Below are positions 21,376 to 32,537 of a DNA stretch of 64,000 nucleotides, in pieces; positions within the stretch are counted from its first letter, which is position 1, and each line of letters begins with the position of its first letter. The notes beneath the pieces are model-generated. The model was given only the letters and a program-made list of their open reading frames with translations. It was not told the DNA's origin and did no database searches. The translations under genes were made by a program, and so were the position numbers. Source of the stretch: Doryteuthis pealeii (Eukaryota; Mollusca; Cephalopoda; Myopsida; Loliginidae); assembly GCA_023376005.1 (NCBI GenBank), contig CM042143.1, positions 83,722,884 to 83,786,883 of the forward strand. The letters are read 5' to 3'.

Positions 21376-21748
21376 CATCTTTTATTCGTAACTTTGCGTT
21401 CACTTTGTGCTAATCCTCCTCGAAAAGACATGGATCCATCTTTCTTTCTTCTCTGGGTTGTCAACCAATTTAGGAGAAGGAAAACTTTGAATTCAAGATG
21501 GGGATCAAAAGTCCCCATTTCGACGTTGGTTTGAGAGTTAGTTCAACGACACTGGTACCAAGGTGTATTGACCCTTTCTGGACAACATCGGCGCAGTGAA
21601 TAAAGCGTGCTGCATGGACAATTGCCGGTTCCTCGCCCAAATTTACGTAGGTTTGCCAAGGTCAATTCTCTCTGAATGCTCCAAAATTCTGGCCTTTTGG
21701 CAAACAAAAATAAACTTAGTCAATCAGGACGAATCTGATTCCATTCAT

Positions 21749-21813
<65 letters not shown>
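21376..21813. repeat. Unassigned stretch and (TA)n array, unit C
   Basis: Equivalent of 2263-2640. (TA)n at 21752-21813 is the longest of the three units. Confidence 0.45.
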
Positions 21814-21815
<2 letters not shown>

Positions 21816-22275
21816 TCTTGTTCTTTAATTGTATGACAGTTATCATCTTGCAACACCCTCTGATTAAAGATAAAAACGTCCATATCATCCAAGGTGAAAT
21901 CCAAAAAAAAAATGTAAATTCTGATTATCTGGTATTGCTTATCCGTCAATTTCCTATTTTTTATAAGTGCGTCACTTCTGCTAAATAATGGGCCATTCCG
22001 TTTGTATTATAAAGAAATAGAACATTTTATACAGAAAATATGATAAGAAAGAAAGAAAGAATGAAGAGGAAAATATGAATAGGGTGTGAGCGAGCGGAGC
22101 AATAATGCTGATCTGTTTCAGTCGAACATAATGAAAACATGAAAAGAAGGAAAGAAAGAAAAAAAGAGCGAGAGTGAGGGGTTAAATCAAGATTATTACA
22201 CTTGTTACATATTGAACTATTTCGCAATAGCTCTTAAGTAAACATATAAAACGTTGTAATAATCAAATTATCATA
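21814..22275 (+). mobile_element. Helitron-like element H1, unit C
   Basis: Same extent as 12322-12775: 5' end merged with (TA)n, 3' hairpin and CTAG missing. Confidence 0.65.
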
Positions 22276-22407
22276 TCAAGAAAATTACATTTTACAAATG
22301 TGGTAAAGTCAACCATAGTTTATAAAAAAACTTTTATAAAAAGTTTCTGGTTTACTTATTTAAGTGATGAGCTGTAATGAAAAAAAACCCAAAAAACTAA
22401 TGAAACA

Positions 22408-22658
22408 TTGGACCATATGACCTTTAGGCACCCCTTTTTCGATCTCATTTCATCGTTTATTTACACCGTCAAAATCCGGTTGTTTGTTAGGGGTTAGGGT
22501 TAGAGTTTAGGGGTTAAGGTCAGAAGTTAGTTTTATAATTAAAAAAAAACTCTAAAAATCATCTGGTAACAAACAACCGGATTTTGACGGTGTAAATGAA
22601 AAAATGTCCTGATGAAACGAGATCGAAAAAGGAGGGCCTAAATGTCATATGGTCCGAA
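22408..22658. mobile_element. Foldback MITE F1, unit C
   Basis: Best preserved copy. The arms pair from ttggaccatatgacc inward through ttacaccgtcaaaatccggt and its complement, giving arms of roughly 100 bases around a core with ttaggggttagggttag. Confidence 0.8.
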
Positions 22659-22734
22659 ACATTTTTAAAACATTTTTTTAAAAAGTCGGAGGGTTTGGGT
22701 GAAACTATTCTGTGATTGTCATCATTATCATGTC

Positions 22735-23256
22735 GTGCTACTAGCATGGATATTCTTAACATAACAATCTCTCGCCAACCGTCCTTATCATTCATTGCCC
22801 TCAAGAGGCCCTTTGTTACACCCAGTATCCACGAAGAGTTGGTCAATGTAAGTCTTTGCTGGACGGACCATACTGACATACCCATATGCTAGTTTTCACA
22901 AGAAAACGTTACATATGAGTTCATCCTTGTTTCTCCTGCAGTGACCAGCATATCCTGTTCGTCTCACTCGGATGGCTTGTGTTATAGGGGGCAAATGGCC
23001 GTACAACTGTTTTCTTGTAGGGTTTTGTTTCAATGATTAGTTTAATATCGCGCGCAGCATTCTTGTGCAATTCCCATCTAGCTTATTATCTAGGCACCTC
23101 GTTAGGTGGCAAGTGGCGCAGCCGTACAACAGCACAGATATAACTACGACTTGGAAGAATTGTCGCTTTAACTTACCAGTGAGAGTGAAAAGTCTTCTGG
23201 TGCAATATTTGGCTTTGTATTCAGGTGAAGAATTTAGCATTATTCTAATTAATTAG
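22735..23256 (-). pseudogene. LINE-2 reverse transcriptase C-terminal fragment, unit C
   Basis: Minus frame 23037-23240 reads TRRLFTLTGKLKRQFFQ, then VVVISVLLYGCATC and KLDGNCTRMLRAILN. After frameshifts, 22559-22885 continues with AMNDKDGWRE. This pattern (GKLKRQFFQ, LLYGC, DGNYTRMLRAILN) is familiar from a common animal non-LTR retrotransposon polymerase. Catalytic RT motifs lie upstream and are not present, so this is a 5'-truncated dead copy. Confidence 0.75.
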
Positions 23257-23722
23257 ATGAAGCATTGTTAATTATCGTTAGTTTTTGACGAGTATAACTA
23301 TCTTACTTTTAATTATCTAGTAATGGTTATTTGAATTTATTCGATGAAGCCTTGTTAATTATTACTAACTAGCATTTTGTTATAAATGAAAATATTATTT
23401 ACATGTAGATCAGTAATTAGTCTCTCTCATCCCCACCTTCTCTCTCTTTCACTTTAATTTTACTCCCCTTCTCTTATACTATAACTTTCTATACTTCCCC
23501 TTTTTCCTATTCTTTCGCTCTTTTTTTAAATTTCTCTTTCCTTTCAGCTTATCCGCCATTTGCTTTCTTCTTCACATGCTTTCTTTCTTCATTTATTTCT
23601 TTTGTTTACTCGGGTAATTTTTCGAGTTACCCAAGCAACGGAATTTATCATTACCCTGTAATAAACACAGTGACAAATATATTGAATTCTTCCATCACTC
23701 CCTGCCACCTACGCATATATAT
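23257..23722. other. Unassigned, pyrimidine-rich, unit C
   Basis: Equivalent of 4231-4703; C/T-rich at about 23420-23600. Confidence 0.35.
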
Positions 23723-24110
23723 TTAAAGGGTGATTAAAAAGTAACTCCCAATTTTAAACTATACTTTTTTTAATATTCAATAATATATTTAATATATTTT
23801 AATCAACTCTTTAATGTATGTTCCTTAATATATGACAATTAAATTTGCGTTGATTTTCTTTTCAGGTTGATTATTTTGTTTCAAGATTCCAAGCCCTATA
23901 AAGATGTCAGGACGTTTGACTAATGAACAAATTTAATTCTAATTCCAGAGCGGCTTGAGAGGCTGGAGACGAATGCTGGTGCCTATATAGAATTTTAAAT
24001 AAACTTCCACATTATGCATGTTTTTCTCATATTCATCTTTTGAAAAATTAATGATTCAAAAATAAATTATAAGATCTTTTTTTAATTTAAGGGAGGAGTT
24101 ACTTTACAAT

Positions 24111-24112
<2 letters not shown>
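23723..24112 (+). mobile_element. Internally deleted mariner/Tc1-like element, unit C
   Basis: Cleanest copy. The start codon at 23904 is followed by SGRLTNEQI. A few bases later a different frame gives IPERLERLETNAGAYIEF and a stop, so about 1 kb of transposase is missing between. End motifs gggtgattaaaaagtaactc and gggaggagttactttac are inverted relative to each other. Confidence 0.78.
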
Positions 24113-24207
<95 letters not shown>

Positions 24208-24376
24208 ACCAGCCGCTTTTCAATATTGAACCGCACGAGGATGGCTAATACGCATGAAACTTTAATATCGGTAAATTAGTGCCATATTTATTCAGATTTT
24301 AAATCTGTTCTGCTAATTCAGCATTGAGCACTTTTATATGCAAACATTTTCATATTTGCTATTCTTCATATATATA

Positions 24377-24409
<33 letters not shown>
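24112..24409. repeat. (CA)n, (TA)n and the short segment in unit B/C orientation
   Basis: (CA)n 24112-24173, (TA)n 24174-24204, the segment 24240-24368 that is flipped in unit A, then (TA)n to 24408. Confidence 0.8.
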
Positions 24410-24412
<3 letters not shown>

Positions 24413-24686
24413 ACAAGCCCTCCACACAAGCAGGGTGCGACACAAGGTCAATTTCTTACGCGGAGTTTAACAGGTGAGAATTCAGAGTTTTCCTTCTACT
24501 AGACTGATTACTTAGCCATGGTTAAAGAGCCCAGCCTTCCCTACTATTTACCCATAGCTGGAGGGAGAATTGGATTCATACCTTTCCCAAGGGTATTAGT
24601 GCTATGTGAAATGCAAACAGCTTCGTCAAGGAATTGAACTCGGGTCCATTTCCTACGACTCTAACCATTACATCACACGCCTCCAA
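24410..24686 (-). mobile_element. tRNA-derived SINE (type c), unit C
   Basis: Minus strand: ggaggcgtgtgatgtaatgg head with box A, gagttcaattcc box B, body with gcactaatacccttgggaaa, and a 3' end running into the (TA)n array at 24370-24408. Both promoter boxes look intact here. Confidence 0.78.
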
Positions 24687-25527
24687 CCAGTATATACAAG
24701 CCTGGCACTAGAGAAATCCACTTTATTAAGGTAAGAAAAAAGATCCGATCAGTTCATACAGGTGTTGCATAATTGATGGGTAACCTACAAATTATGTACG
24801 GTTAGTGTAGTATATTTATCTGAATTCAAAATAACGCTTAACAGAGGACATGGATTTGTGAGTTTAACCCTTTTTTTACCTACACTTCTGGTCACGAGTT
24901 CGAACCGTAAGAATTGAGTTTTAGATAATCAGCTTCTGGTTAACTGTTGAACGATGAGGACGCAATAGCGACTCTCATTCAATCAGCTAGATTCTCACAT
25001 GCGTGATTGTAGATTCAGATTTAAAGTGAAATAAATTACATTTGAGCTAAAAAAAATAAAAATATGAATAAATAAAGGAATATCTTGTGTTGTTAATAAA
25101 AATAAATAAATAAATTAAAAAAAAAACCGCAAACAATGCAGGACATCTAAGACATATCCTAAGAAAAAGAAACCTGCCCAGAATCTTAAGAAGACAGCCA
25201 AAAACCAGTTAGAAGAGCTACTCAGAACAAGATAAGATGAGTGTACAGCCACGGGTATACTCAGATGTGTACTCTACTGAACGATACGTATACGTCGATT
25301 TCAAATGTAGCTACACTACACAGGAAGGATATCGCTATTTAGCACATCCCTAGATTGGAAATATTACTTATTTTGGATAGGCTGCTGAAATTCCCTGATC
25401 CCAATTTCCAAACCCAACATCGGCCAGACATTATCCTTTTTTTCGGATGCGAGAAGACAAGGGATCATGTGAGGGTTAACAGGACCCTGGGAGGAACACA
25501 TGGGAGAAGCCCACGAGAAAAAAAATA
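24687..25527. other. Unassigned conserved DNA, unit C
   Basis: Equivalent of 5661-6507. A-rich runs at 25050-25130. No gene recognised. Confidence 0.4.
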
Positions 25528-25896
25528 AGACCGTACTTGCAAAATAAGACCTAGCGTGATTTTTCGGGAGAATTTTAATATAAGCTCTCCCCTTAAAATA
25601 AGCCCTAGTTGAGAACAATAACATTCCAGAGAATGATGATATGATTATTTTTGAATGAACTGTCGTTAATGTTTGTTTTTTTGTTTTTTAAATAAAAGAA
25701 CATTTTAATAGTAAACAAATACAGATCGGTTTACGTAATTTCTGTTTATTTAGAAATTTCGTAATTTTCTACTTCGTAGTGTCGTTTCTCGATATATGAA
25801 GAATAAGACGCCCCCCCCCCAAAAAAAGCTCTAGTGTTATATTTCGGAGAGAAAATTAATATAAGCCTTGTCTTAATTTTGGGGAAACACGTTACC
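25528..25896. mobile_element. MITE F2, unit C (left end lost)
   Basis: The right end ttttggggaaacacg is better preserved than in unit A. The left terminal repeat has been deleted, so the element starts at aaaataagaccgtacttg. A run of C at 25810-25819 lies inside. Confidence 0.6.
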
Positions 25897-26439
25897 AGGA
25901 ACTCGTTGAGCAGTGTAGAACGAGAGAATGGCAGACTTATAGTGAGACGATTATTAATTGAAATTAAGTGCCGAGTTTTTGCAGGGCAGTCACTATGTAA
26001 GTCCTTAACCAAAATAAGGCTAACAGAAAAGGACACTGATTCGTTTAATCACAGGGGCTGTTGAAAAGAGTTCTGAGTGGTTGTGGTTTCAAACCGGAAT
26101 CGGCAAAGGTGGACCCAGGTACCCCTAGGGACCGGAAAGGAATTACAGGGGGTGATCGATCATAGCCAATGGTCGAATGGAGGTCAGTGTGTGAAAGACC
26201 AGCTCATCCAGATAAACGACTTGAAATAGTCATCGCCACGCAAAGTGTGGAAATAATTTTTACTACAACGAAAAGATATTCAACCAATATGATGTTTTTC
26301 TAAACGCGAAATAAATTTCATAAAATAAAAGTTTTTTCTGTATACTTCCAGTTTTAAATATAAAATATCTGTAATCTTCAATATGATCCCCAATGGTGCT
26401 AACAAATTGTTAAAATCAATTACTAAAAAGTATAAATAT
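25897..26439. other. Unassigned conserved stretch, unit C
   Basis: Equivalent of 6923-7429, with a conserved plus frame (to 26064) that I do not recognise. Confidence 0.3.
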
Positions 26440-27007
26440 AAATACACAACATATCACCAGTTGCTAATCACCGGCCATGGTAACTTTCCACTGAACCCCC
26501 CATTATTTTGAATTTAATGAACTCTTGACTGAAAAATATTCTTACTACAGTATGTACATAATTCATTGGAAACGCACTCCTATGTACTCAAACACGAACA
26601 ACAACCACAGTGTGAAACATGTCAAACACCTTTGACTGTTAAACACTTATTCATGGAATGCAGGTTTTTTGTTCACACCAGAAACCGTTATTTTAATGCA
26701 AACAATATGAAAGATCTATTTGAAAATGTCAACATGGAGGACATTCTGTCCTTTTTAAGGGAAATAAAATTATATCATAGAATATAGTATCTCATGCCTG
26801 TAATCGCGTGCTACCGGAAGGTCAAGTGAAATATTACCAGTTGCTAATCACTGGCCATGGTAACTTTCCACTGAACCCCCATTATTTTGAATTTAACAAA
26901 CTCTTGACTGAAAAATATTCTTACTACAGTACGTACATAATTCATTGAAAACGATCTCCTATATACTCAAACTAGAACAACAACCACAGTGTGAAACCGT
27001 TAGGCAT
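26440..27007 (+). pseudogene. LINE-3 C-terminal CCHC fragment with partial duplicate
   Basis: Frame 26566-26787 reads CETCQTPLTVKHLFMEC, then FVHTRNRYF, LFENVNMEDILSFLREI and a stop. A C-x2-C...H-x4-C motif followed by an RNRYF/DLF/ILSFLKEI-type tail is typical of the C-terminus of Jockey/CR1-like LINE polyproteins, as I recall. Upstream sequence is not coding. After the stop, about 165 bases (26452-26620) are repeated diverged at 26837-27000, suggesting two LINE 3' pieces side by side. Confidence 0.7.
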
Positions 27008-27060
27008 GAAATAACCCCAGACGGGTTGACATACCGTTAAAATCAATACACCAACCAACC
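27008..27060 (-). mobile_element. Q-family 5'-end fragment, unit C
   Basis: Copy of 8027-8085: ataaccccagacgggttgac and following. Confidence 0.6.
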
Positions 27061-27443
27061 TTCCCCTCATCATAACTTGTTTAGTTCATACTTCATCTCT
27101 CTCTATATTTCTTATTGAGTTGGTCAAAATGATGCAGTATGCAAATCAAGAACAGGCTGGTTTTCATACTGTTGGGGGTATTACTGAGACTTTTTTTTAT
27201 GCTGCCAAAAAATTATTTTTCTTTACATCCGTGCCAAATTTAGTTATTTTGACTCTCAGGAAAACGTTACCATTAAAACTGAGAGAAAACCTCAGCGGAA
27301 AATGTTCTAATATCGAGGGGTGGGGGCGTTAAAGACATTTTTCTGATGTTATAATAAAAAAATCGATGTGTTGTTGCTATTTAATATTGAAGGTCAGCAA
27401 ATGTCGGAAGTAAATTACGAATAATGCTGTCAAACATAACAAG
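27061..27443 (+). other. Unassigned stretch with conserved small open frame, unit C
   Basis: Equivalent of 8086-8463. The frame starts MVKMMQYANQEQAGF (27120) and differs from unit A only near its end because of one extra G. Confidence 0.3.
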
Positions 27444-27840
27444 AAAATAAGAGGTGTGCAAGTAAGCACACATACACATACACGCATACACACAGAGAAA
27501 CAGACACGCACATACAAATAAGCACACACATGTGTAAAAAAAATATTGATAATCGTACAGAGATGTATGTACCCAAACTCAAACTCACACACGCATGTAC
27601 AGAATACTGATGATCGTACAGAGAAGTGTGTACACGCACACACACAAAACACACACACACACACACACACACATGTACACACACACACACGCACACACAT
27701 GCACACATACACACATACGCATATGTACAAATACTGATGATCGTACAGACATGTGTGTACACACACATATATACATACGCATACACACGCACACGCTCAT
27801 GTAAAAAAATACCGTGATATATTTATAGTTTAACGACAGC
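27444..27840. repeat. CA-rich complex minisatellite, unit C
   Basis: Four repeats of the tactgatgatcgtacagag-containing motif (from about 27545, 27604 and 27732, plus a decayed first one), separated by CA-rich filler. Confidence 0.75.
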
Positions 27841-27969
27841 AAATAAAAAGGTTGTTTTGATATCAATTTTAATTCCACCTAAAACCATAAACTTATACCA
27901 ACCTATATTTAAAAAAAAAAGTTCCGGTTGAATACTTTCCTAAAAATAGGATTAAAAAAAAACCTTCAG
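27841..27969. other. Unassigned
   Basis: First sequence beyond the triplication. Nothing recognised. Confidence 0.3.
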
Positions 27970-28164
27970 AAGATATATTATTTAGCTGAGGTGATGACAC
28001 TCATAAGAAATAAGAACTCGGCAGATAAGCAGCACTAGATAATCAGGATTTACATTTTTTTATTTGCATCTTGGACGTTTTGGACGGTCTTATTTTTAAC
28101 AAGAGGGTGTTGAAAGACGATAACGGTTGTACAATTAAGGAAGACGAGTATTAATATATAGATA
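27970..28164 (-). mobile_element. Helitron H1, 5' part, reverse
   Basis: Minus strand starts TCTATATATTAATACTCGTC at 28164 and runs through tgattatctagtgctgctta to the equivalent of the first 190 bases of 16335-16823. The 3' part is absent. Confidence 0.7.
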
Positions 28165-28337
28165 TTCTCCACCAATTTCAATTTCTTCCTGAATAAGTTG
28201 TCCGATTTGCTAAAAGCAACAAATACTTGAAAATCCTGACAAAGATTGTAGATGTTGCTATTTGAAAAAGAAATAATTAAAATTTGATTATCTCCACTTT
28301 TAGATGTATTTTTTATAGTTTTCTTCTTCTTCTTAAT
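28165..28337. other. Unassigned
   Basis: Lies between an H1 5' end and the RLE LINE. Nothing recognised. Confidence 0.3.
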
Positions 28338-29453
28338 TAACACTAGCTCTGGTCTCCTGGTCGGGATTAGCTGATCCGTCTGTATCTCAAAGTCTCAGAG
28401 AATCTTATGGGCCCCATTCTCCAGGACATATTTAGGTTTGTGCATATACCATTTAGTTGCATGGGAAAAATGTAATTTCTTGCGCAATTTCCAGTGGATC
28501 CCCTTTCCCGCCCAGTCGTGCCTAGTCTTGTTTTCTCTCAGTGCTAGTTTGCTGCATTCGTTGATTATATGATTAATCGTTTCGTCTTTTTCTCCACACA
28601 TTCTACACTTGCTATTCTGTTGTGTCTTATCTATTTTTGCTTTTACATAATTTGTTCTGTGGCATAATCTTGTGGTGCAATTGTAAGAAATCTATTTTCT
28701 CTCTTGAGGTTTCCCTTTCTCAGCCATGCTGATGTCTTCTGATGTGTTATTTCTTTAGTTTGTCGCTTGAAGTGTCCATATAGTTGTTTCACTTCCCACT
28801 TCTGTTTTCTTGTTTTTTCTACATTTGTGCTGGTCCACATGTTGGGATTGCTCCTTCTGGCTGCTGCAATTAGTGTTTCTTTGCTCTTTTTAGTGTATTC
28901 TCCGAGTGCTCGAATTGTCGCATCTACATAGTCTTCAATGCTGCTCTTTCCCCTTCTTCTCTTGCTCCATATAGTCTGTCTATGTCATCCAATGGGTGTA
29001 ATGCATAGTGCAGTGTTATAAGTTTCCTTGTCCTCTTGTCTATATGTCGGATTTCCTCTCTTGTCTATATGTCGGATTTCCTCTCTTGTCCATTTTAAGA
29101 AAGCTTCAGTGCATCTTACAAGGGGAATAGTCCATGTGTTTATTCCCTTAATGAGATTTCTGTTGCAGAGTTTCGTTTCTAGAAGTTTTCTTGTCCTTCT
29201 GAGGCTCTTTTTGCTCACTTTTTCTTTTATCTCTATTTGTTTGATGGTGTCTGATTCCAGTATTCCCAAGTATTTATAATTCTCTTTTTCTCACTGTGTC
29301 TTTATTTCTTCTTGATTTGGTAGTTCTATTCCATTCGTTTTTTCTCCATAACTATATCCTTGCTGTATATTCTAATGATTTGTATAAGGGTCTCTAGTTC
29401 ATTTTCATTTTCCGAAAAATATTTCATATCATCCATATACATTAGATGACTTA

Positions 29454-29454
<1 letters not shown>
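28338..29454 (-). pseudogene. RLE-type LINE, RT motif C to endonuclease
   Basis: Minus strand from 29454 down reads HLMYMDDMKYF, the YxDD catalytic motif of reverse transcriptase (codons at 29428-29439), then LETLIQIIRIYSKDI, then LLETKLCNRNLIKGINTW, KWTREEIR and KQLYGHFKRQT. An intact CCHC motif follows, CRMCGEKDETINHIINEC (about 28552-28609), then KWYMHKPKYVLENG and finally the start of the endonuclease (RRPELVLI), where the copy stops. A 25-base direct duplication (29039-29088) repeats part of the coding region. It is cut at its 5' end right against a (TAA)n array. Confidence 0.82.

Positions 29455-29490
<36 letters not shown>
29455..29490. repeat. (ATT)n array
   Basis: About 12 units between the 5' end of the LINE at 28338-29454 and the 3' end of the Helitron at 29492. 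Confidence 0.9.
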
Positions 29491-29491
<1 letters not shown>

Positions 29492-29492
<1 letters not shown>

Positions 29493-30102
29493 TAGCAAAT
29501 ATATGCACCCTTCGGGTGCAAGTATTTAGGTTTTGATGTAATAAAATATTGTATCAAATTAGAAACTATTTAGAAAATGATGAACTGAGGGTGTATAATC
29601 GAAAAGTAGAACAGCTTTAGATTTAACTCTTCCATCATTTTCTTTCACTCCCGTCTTTCATTTTTCCTAATTTATCTATTTAGTTAGATTATGAAGTATT
29701 TAATAAACTTACAGTTCTTTCGTCTTGTTTATGGATTTCTTTTAAGATTTATTGAAGAGATTTTTGCTCATATTCATTAAGAGAAAACCAAACAATTAGA
29801 AATCAATAATACTAAGCATATATTTATTAAAATCAAATGTTAAATATCAATATGCAAATTAGCCTTCTCGTTCACACTGTAAACCGCTATTTTGTTGTAT
29901 ATATAAATACAATTACTTGTTATTAGTGCGTAGATATGGTCAACAGTATTAATAAGGTATAACGATTTTATTAATAATTGAGGTTTTAAATAAAAATAAA
30001 TTCATGGTAAATGTGACGTCAATAACTAAGGGAATTGTGACTTGAATAGTGATTTAGTTTCGGTTACAGACAGACAAACACACAGTCTCCATTATAATAA
30101 GA
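29492..30102 (-). mobile_element. Helitron-like element H2, complete copy
   Basis: On the minus strand it begins TCTTATTATAATGGAGACTG after an A. It ends with the hairpin tgcaccc-gaa-gggtgca (29504-29520), atatttg and CTAG before a T. The ends, hairpin position and A/T target are those of a Helitron. It is 611 bases with no helicase coding, so non-autonomous. It sits between a (TAA)n array and the 3' end of another LINE copy. Other copies: 35378, 39610 (reverse), 50237, 57243. Confidence 0.83.
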
Positions 30103-30106
30103 TTTT

Positions 30107-30492
30107 CTCTCCTTTTGAGTTTTTCAGATCAGCGTTAGCTGATGGTATTTCACAGGAGTCTGAGTGACAACAAGTCTCCTCAGGTCTCCAGGACTCTCCT
30201 GAGGGTTCTAGCCGATTGCAGCAGTGCAGTAGTCTGGATGGTCTCAATTCTTCATCTGATTTCTAGATCCTCCAGTTTTTTTTTTCCAAGTTTATTGGGA
30301 CCGTTCCAAGTGCACCAACTACTATTGGTATTACTTTCACTTTCATATTCCACAGCTTTTTCAATTCTCTGGCAAGGTCCAGGTATTTATCCATCTTTTC
30401 ATTTTCCTTCAGCTTCACCCTGTGATCTGCTGGAACCGAAATGTCCACCAGTTGACACGTTCTCTTTTTTTTTTTTTTTTTTTGTTAATCAA
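30107..30492 (-). pseudogene. RLE-type LINE, 3'-terminal fragment
   Basis: Minus-strand frame 30263-30448 reads VPADHRVKLKENEKMDKYLDLARELKKLWNMKVK and GALGTVP. The lysine/arginine run before TCQ has turned into a poly(T) tract on the plus strand (about 30462-30483). The 3' end abuts the Helitron at 30102, so any (TAA)n tail was displaced or lost. Confidence 0.75.
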
Positions 30493-30533
30493 ATAGGAAT
30501 AGTTGATTTGAACCCTATAATTGCTTGAAAAAA

Positions 30534-30605
30534 AAAAAGACCGATTTCGACATCAGCTAACCCAACAAGGGTTGACATGTCGTAAAAAACAACCCACCCT
30601 ACCCT
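30534..30605 (-). mobile_element. Q-family 5'-end fragment
   Basis: Reverse complement of the Q start (ttttacgacatgtcaaccct, ttgttgggtt). Confidence 0.55.
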
Positions 30606-31467
30606 ACCCCAATTTTCCGTATCTTCCTGTTTCTTCGTTTGGAACGATATAAGCGGCTGCTTATTTACACGTCCCGTCCCCCCGATTTACAGTGTTTGAC
30701 TGGAAAAAAATAACTGAGATTTTTAATTGTTTTTTCTTTTCTACCCTAACAAATACGAAGGGTATAAATCGTAAATGCCGACCGCCCCCTTCTCTTTTAT
30801 TTCAGTCGACATTAGCAACAGCTGCCTAAATGTATTTAGCCCTTTTCATTTAACAAATATATCTTTCTCTGGTACTGCTCACTCGAAACAGTTTACATTA
30901 ATTCTGGTGTCATATTAATTATAACATTAGCAGGTGAAACACTATCTAACACTAATTGCTCTCACAACAACATTAAAAAACGAAAAAAAAAAAAAAAAAA
31001 GTAAAAGAAAAAAAAAGACTGTCCTTAGCCCTTTTCGTTATCATTGATGTTTTAAAAGCTAAACTGTAGCACTCTTCAGTATTTGAAGAAGCGTTTGGTG
31101 CGTACGCGTAGTGGTGGGAAGAGGAGTCCATTTGTAATTGTATTTTTGTTGAGAGTTTGATACCTTTTTAATTTGGACGTACTTGTTGCTTCGTTACATT
31201 TGTACAACGACATTGAAAAATTGGAGAAAAAAATTCCCCCAACAATAAACGAAGGAGATTCTATTTATTCATTTGTTTATTTATTTATTTACATCAACGC
31301 GGATAGACGACAAAGACAAAATTACACGCACGTACCCCCCCCCCCGCCTAAACAAACGTCGCCAGCCAAAAAGGCGTCTCCCTCTCTTTGACTCCCCAAC
31401 AGACACCAATGCCATTGTTTTATTTTCATTTCATTTGTCTACGTTGCAGAATTTATGACATATACAT
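30606..31467. other. Unassigned
   Basis: AT-rich with a poly(A) tract (about 30984-31001) and a poly(C) tract (31336-31346). Open frames of 60-70 codons look random. No element ends seen. Confidence 0.3.
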
Positions 31468-31700
31468 TCAGGTGTTATAGCATCCGCTTAGGGACTGTAA
31501 GGTTCCAGGTTCTATACCGGCCCTCTCCAACTCAGCACATGAGGAGCAAAGCTTGAATCTCTGCGGTAAAGCGCGGAACTGATGGTAGGTGTGGTGCTTA
31601 TCACAGACGCCAAAATAATCTCCTTGGTCTAGCCTTAGCGAAAAGGGTATAGGCTCCCTCACTTTCCGGCTGATACCGACAGTAGGCCACTCTACCTTTT
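31468..31700 (+). mobile_element. tRNA-derived SINE (Arg/Lys-like head family, 'type d'), degraded
   Basis: Body matches the SINEs at 42970, 48085 and 57571: ctctgcggtaaag, gaactgatggtaggtg, aatctccttggtctagc, gaaaagggtatag. The head is degraded (box A not clear; box B as ggttctatacc). Confidence 0.7.
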
Positions 31701-32139
31701 TTACATTAAAATGAGCCGATTTTCAGATGTTTGTATGTTAACGTACCATAGCAAAAAGGGCAAATCATAACGAAATTCTTGATAGCGCTATACAGTTGAA
31801 ATACAAGTTCTAACCCAATTTTTAACTTGATGAATGTGTTTTTGCTTACTTCTATCATTATAATTTATCAGAGCTGATAACTATTGAATGCTTATGATAG
31901 AGCAATTCCCTTAAATTATCTATTTTCAATATAGGTTAAGATTATTCGATGTTTGTATGTTGCCATAGAAACGGCACGGTGTATCATGACTCTGTTGGCG
32001 CAATAGAGTTTTAAATATTCTCGCAAAACTCTCAAAGAATAAAGTAGTAATAATAATCCGGACCCTTCTTAAATTGTACAAGGGTTACGCTTAGAAACAT
32101 GGACTGCAGAACGAGACAATTGATGATGACGCACAGGAA
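31701..32139. other. Unassigned
   Basis: The motif cagatgtttgtatgtt recurs in part at 31948 (cgatgtttgtatgttgcc), which may mark a small direct repeat. No gene. Confidence 0.3.
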
Positions 32140-32537
32140 GGATTGTTGGTTGGTTGGTTGGTATGTTGGTTGGTATGTGGTTGGATTTCACAGCATGTTA
32201 ACCTATTGGGTCATTTTATGCCGGAGACGTTTTGTTTTATTCATTCTTGATGGGTACCCAATTTTTTCAAACTTAATTTTTTAAACACTTTTTTATATTC
32301 ATTTTTTTCTATTTAACCTTTAGATGGAACCCTAAAAGGTACTACCTCTTCGGTTCATAGTGGACCTGGGAGTAATGGTGATGAAGGGGTACCCCACATT
32401 CCCCAGAGCTTCAGAACTGGAACTTAGATAGAGTTTAACGTCATATTCAGGACAATAAGACCATCAGCCACCGCCTTCTAACACATATGATAAAAGGGGT
32501 TGGGTTTGCCATATGATTGTCTCAATTCTATTGCCAA
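32140..32537 (+). mobile_element. Q-family repeat, 5' part
   Basis: Starts with (TTGG)n, then ggatttcacagcatgttaac, tattgggtcattttatgccg, a region with agtggacctgggagtaatgg, and ends where the RLE LINE at 32538 begins. No coding frame. Confidence 0.7.

Larger units (their letters stand above)
19140..27840 (+). repeat. Segmental tandem repeat, unit C
   Basis: Third and longest copy of the block. It has the fewest indels of the three, which makes it the best template for reading the contained elements. It follows unit B to about 25250 and then unit A (equivalents of 6230-8734). Beyond that it carries one more repeat of the CA-rich minisatellite before unrelated DNA. Confidence 0.9.
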
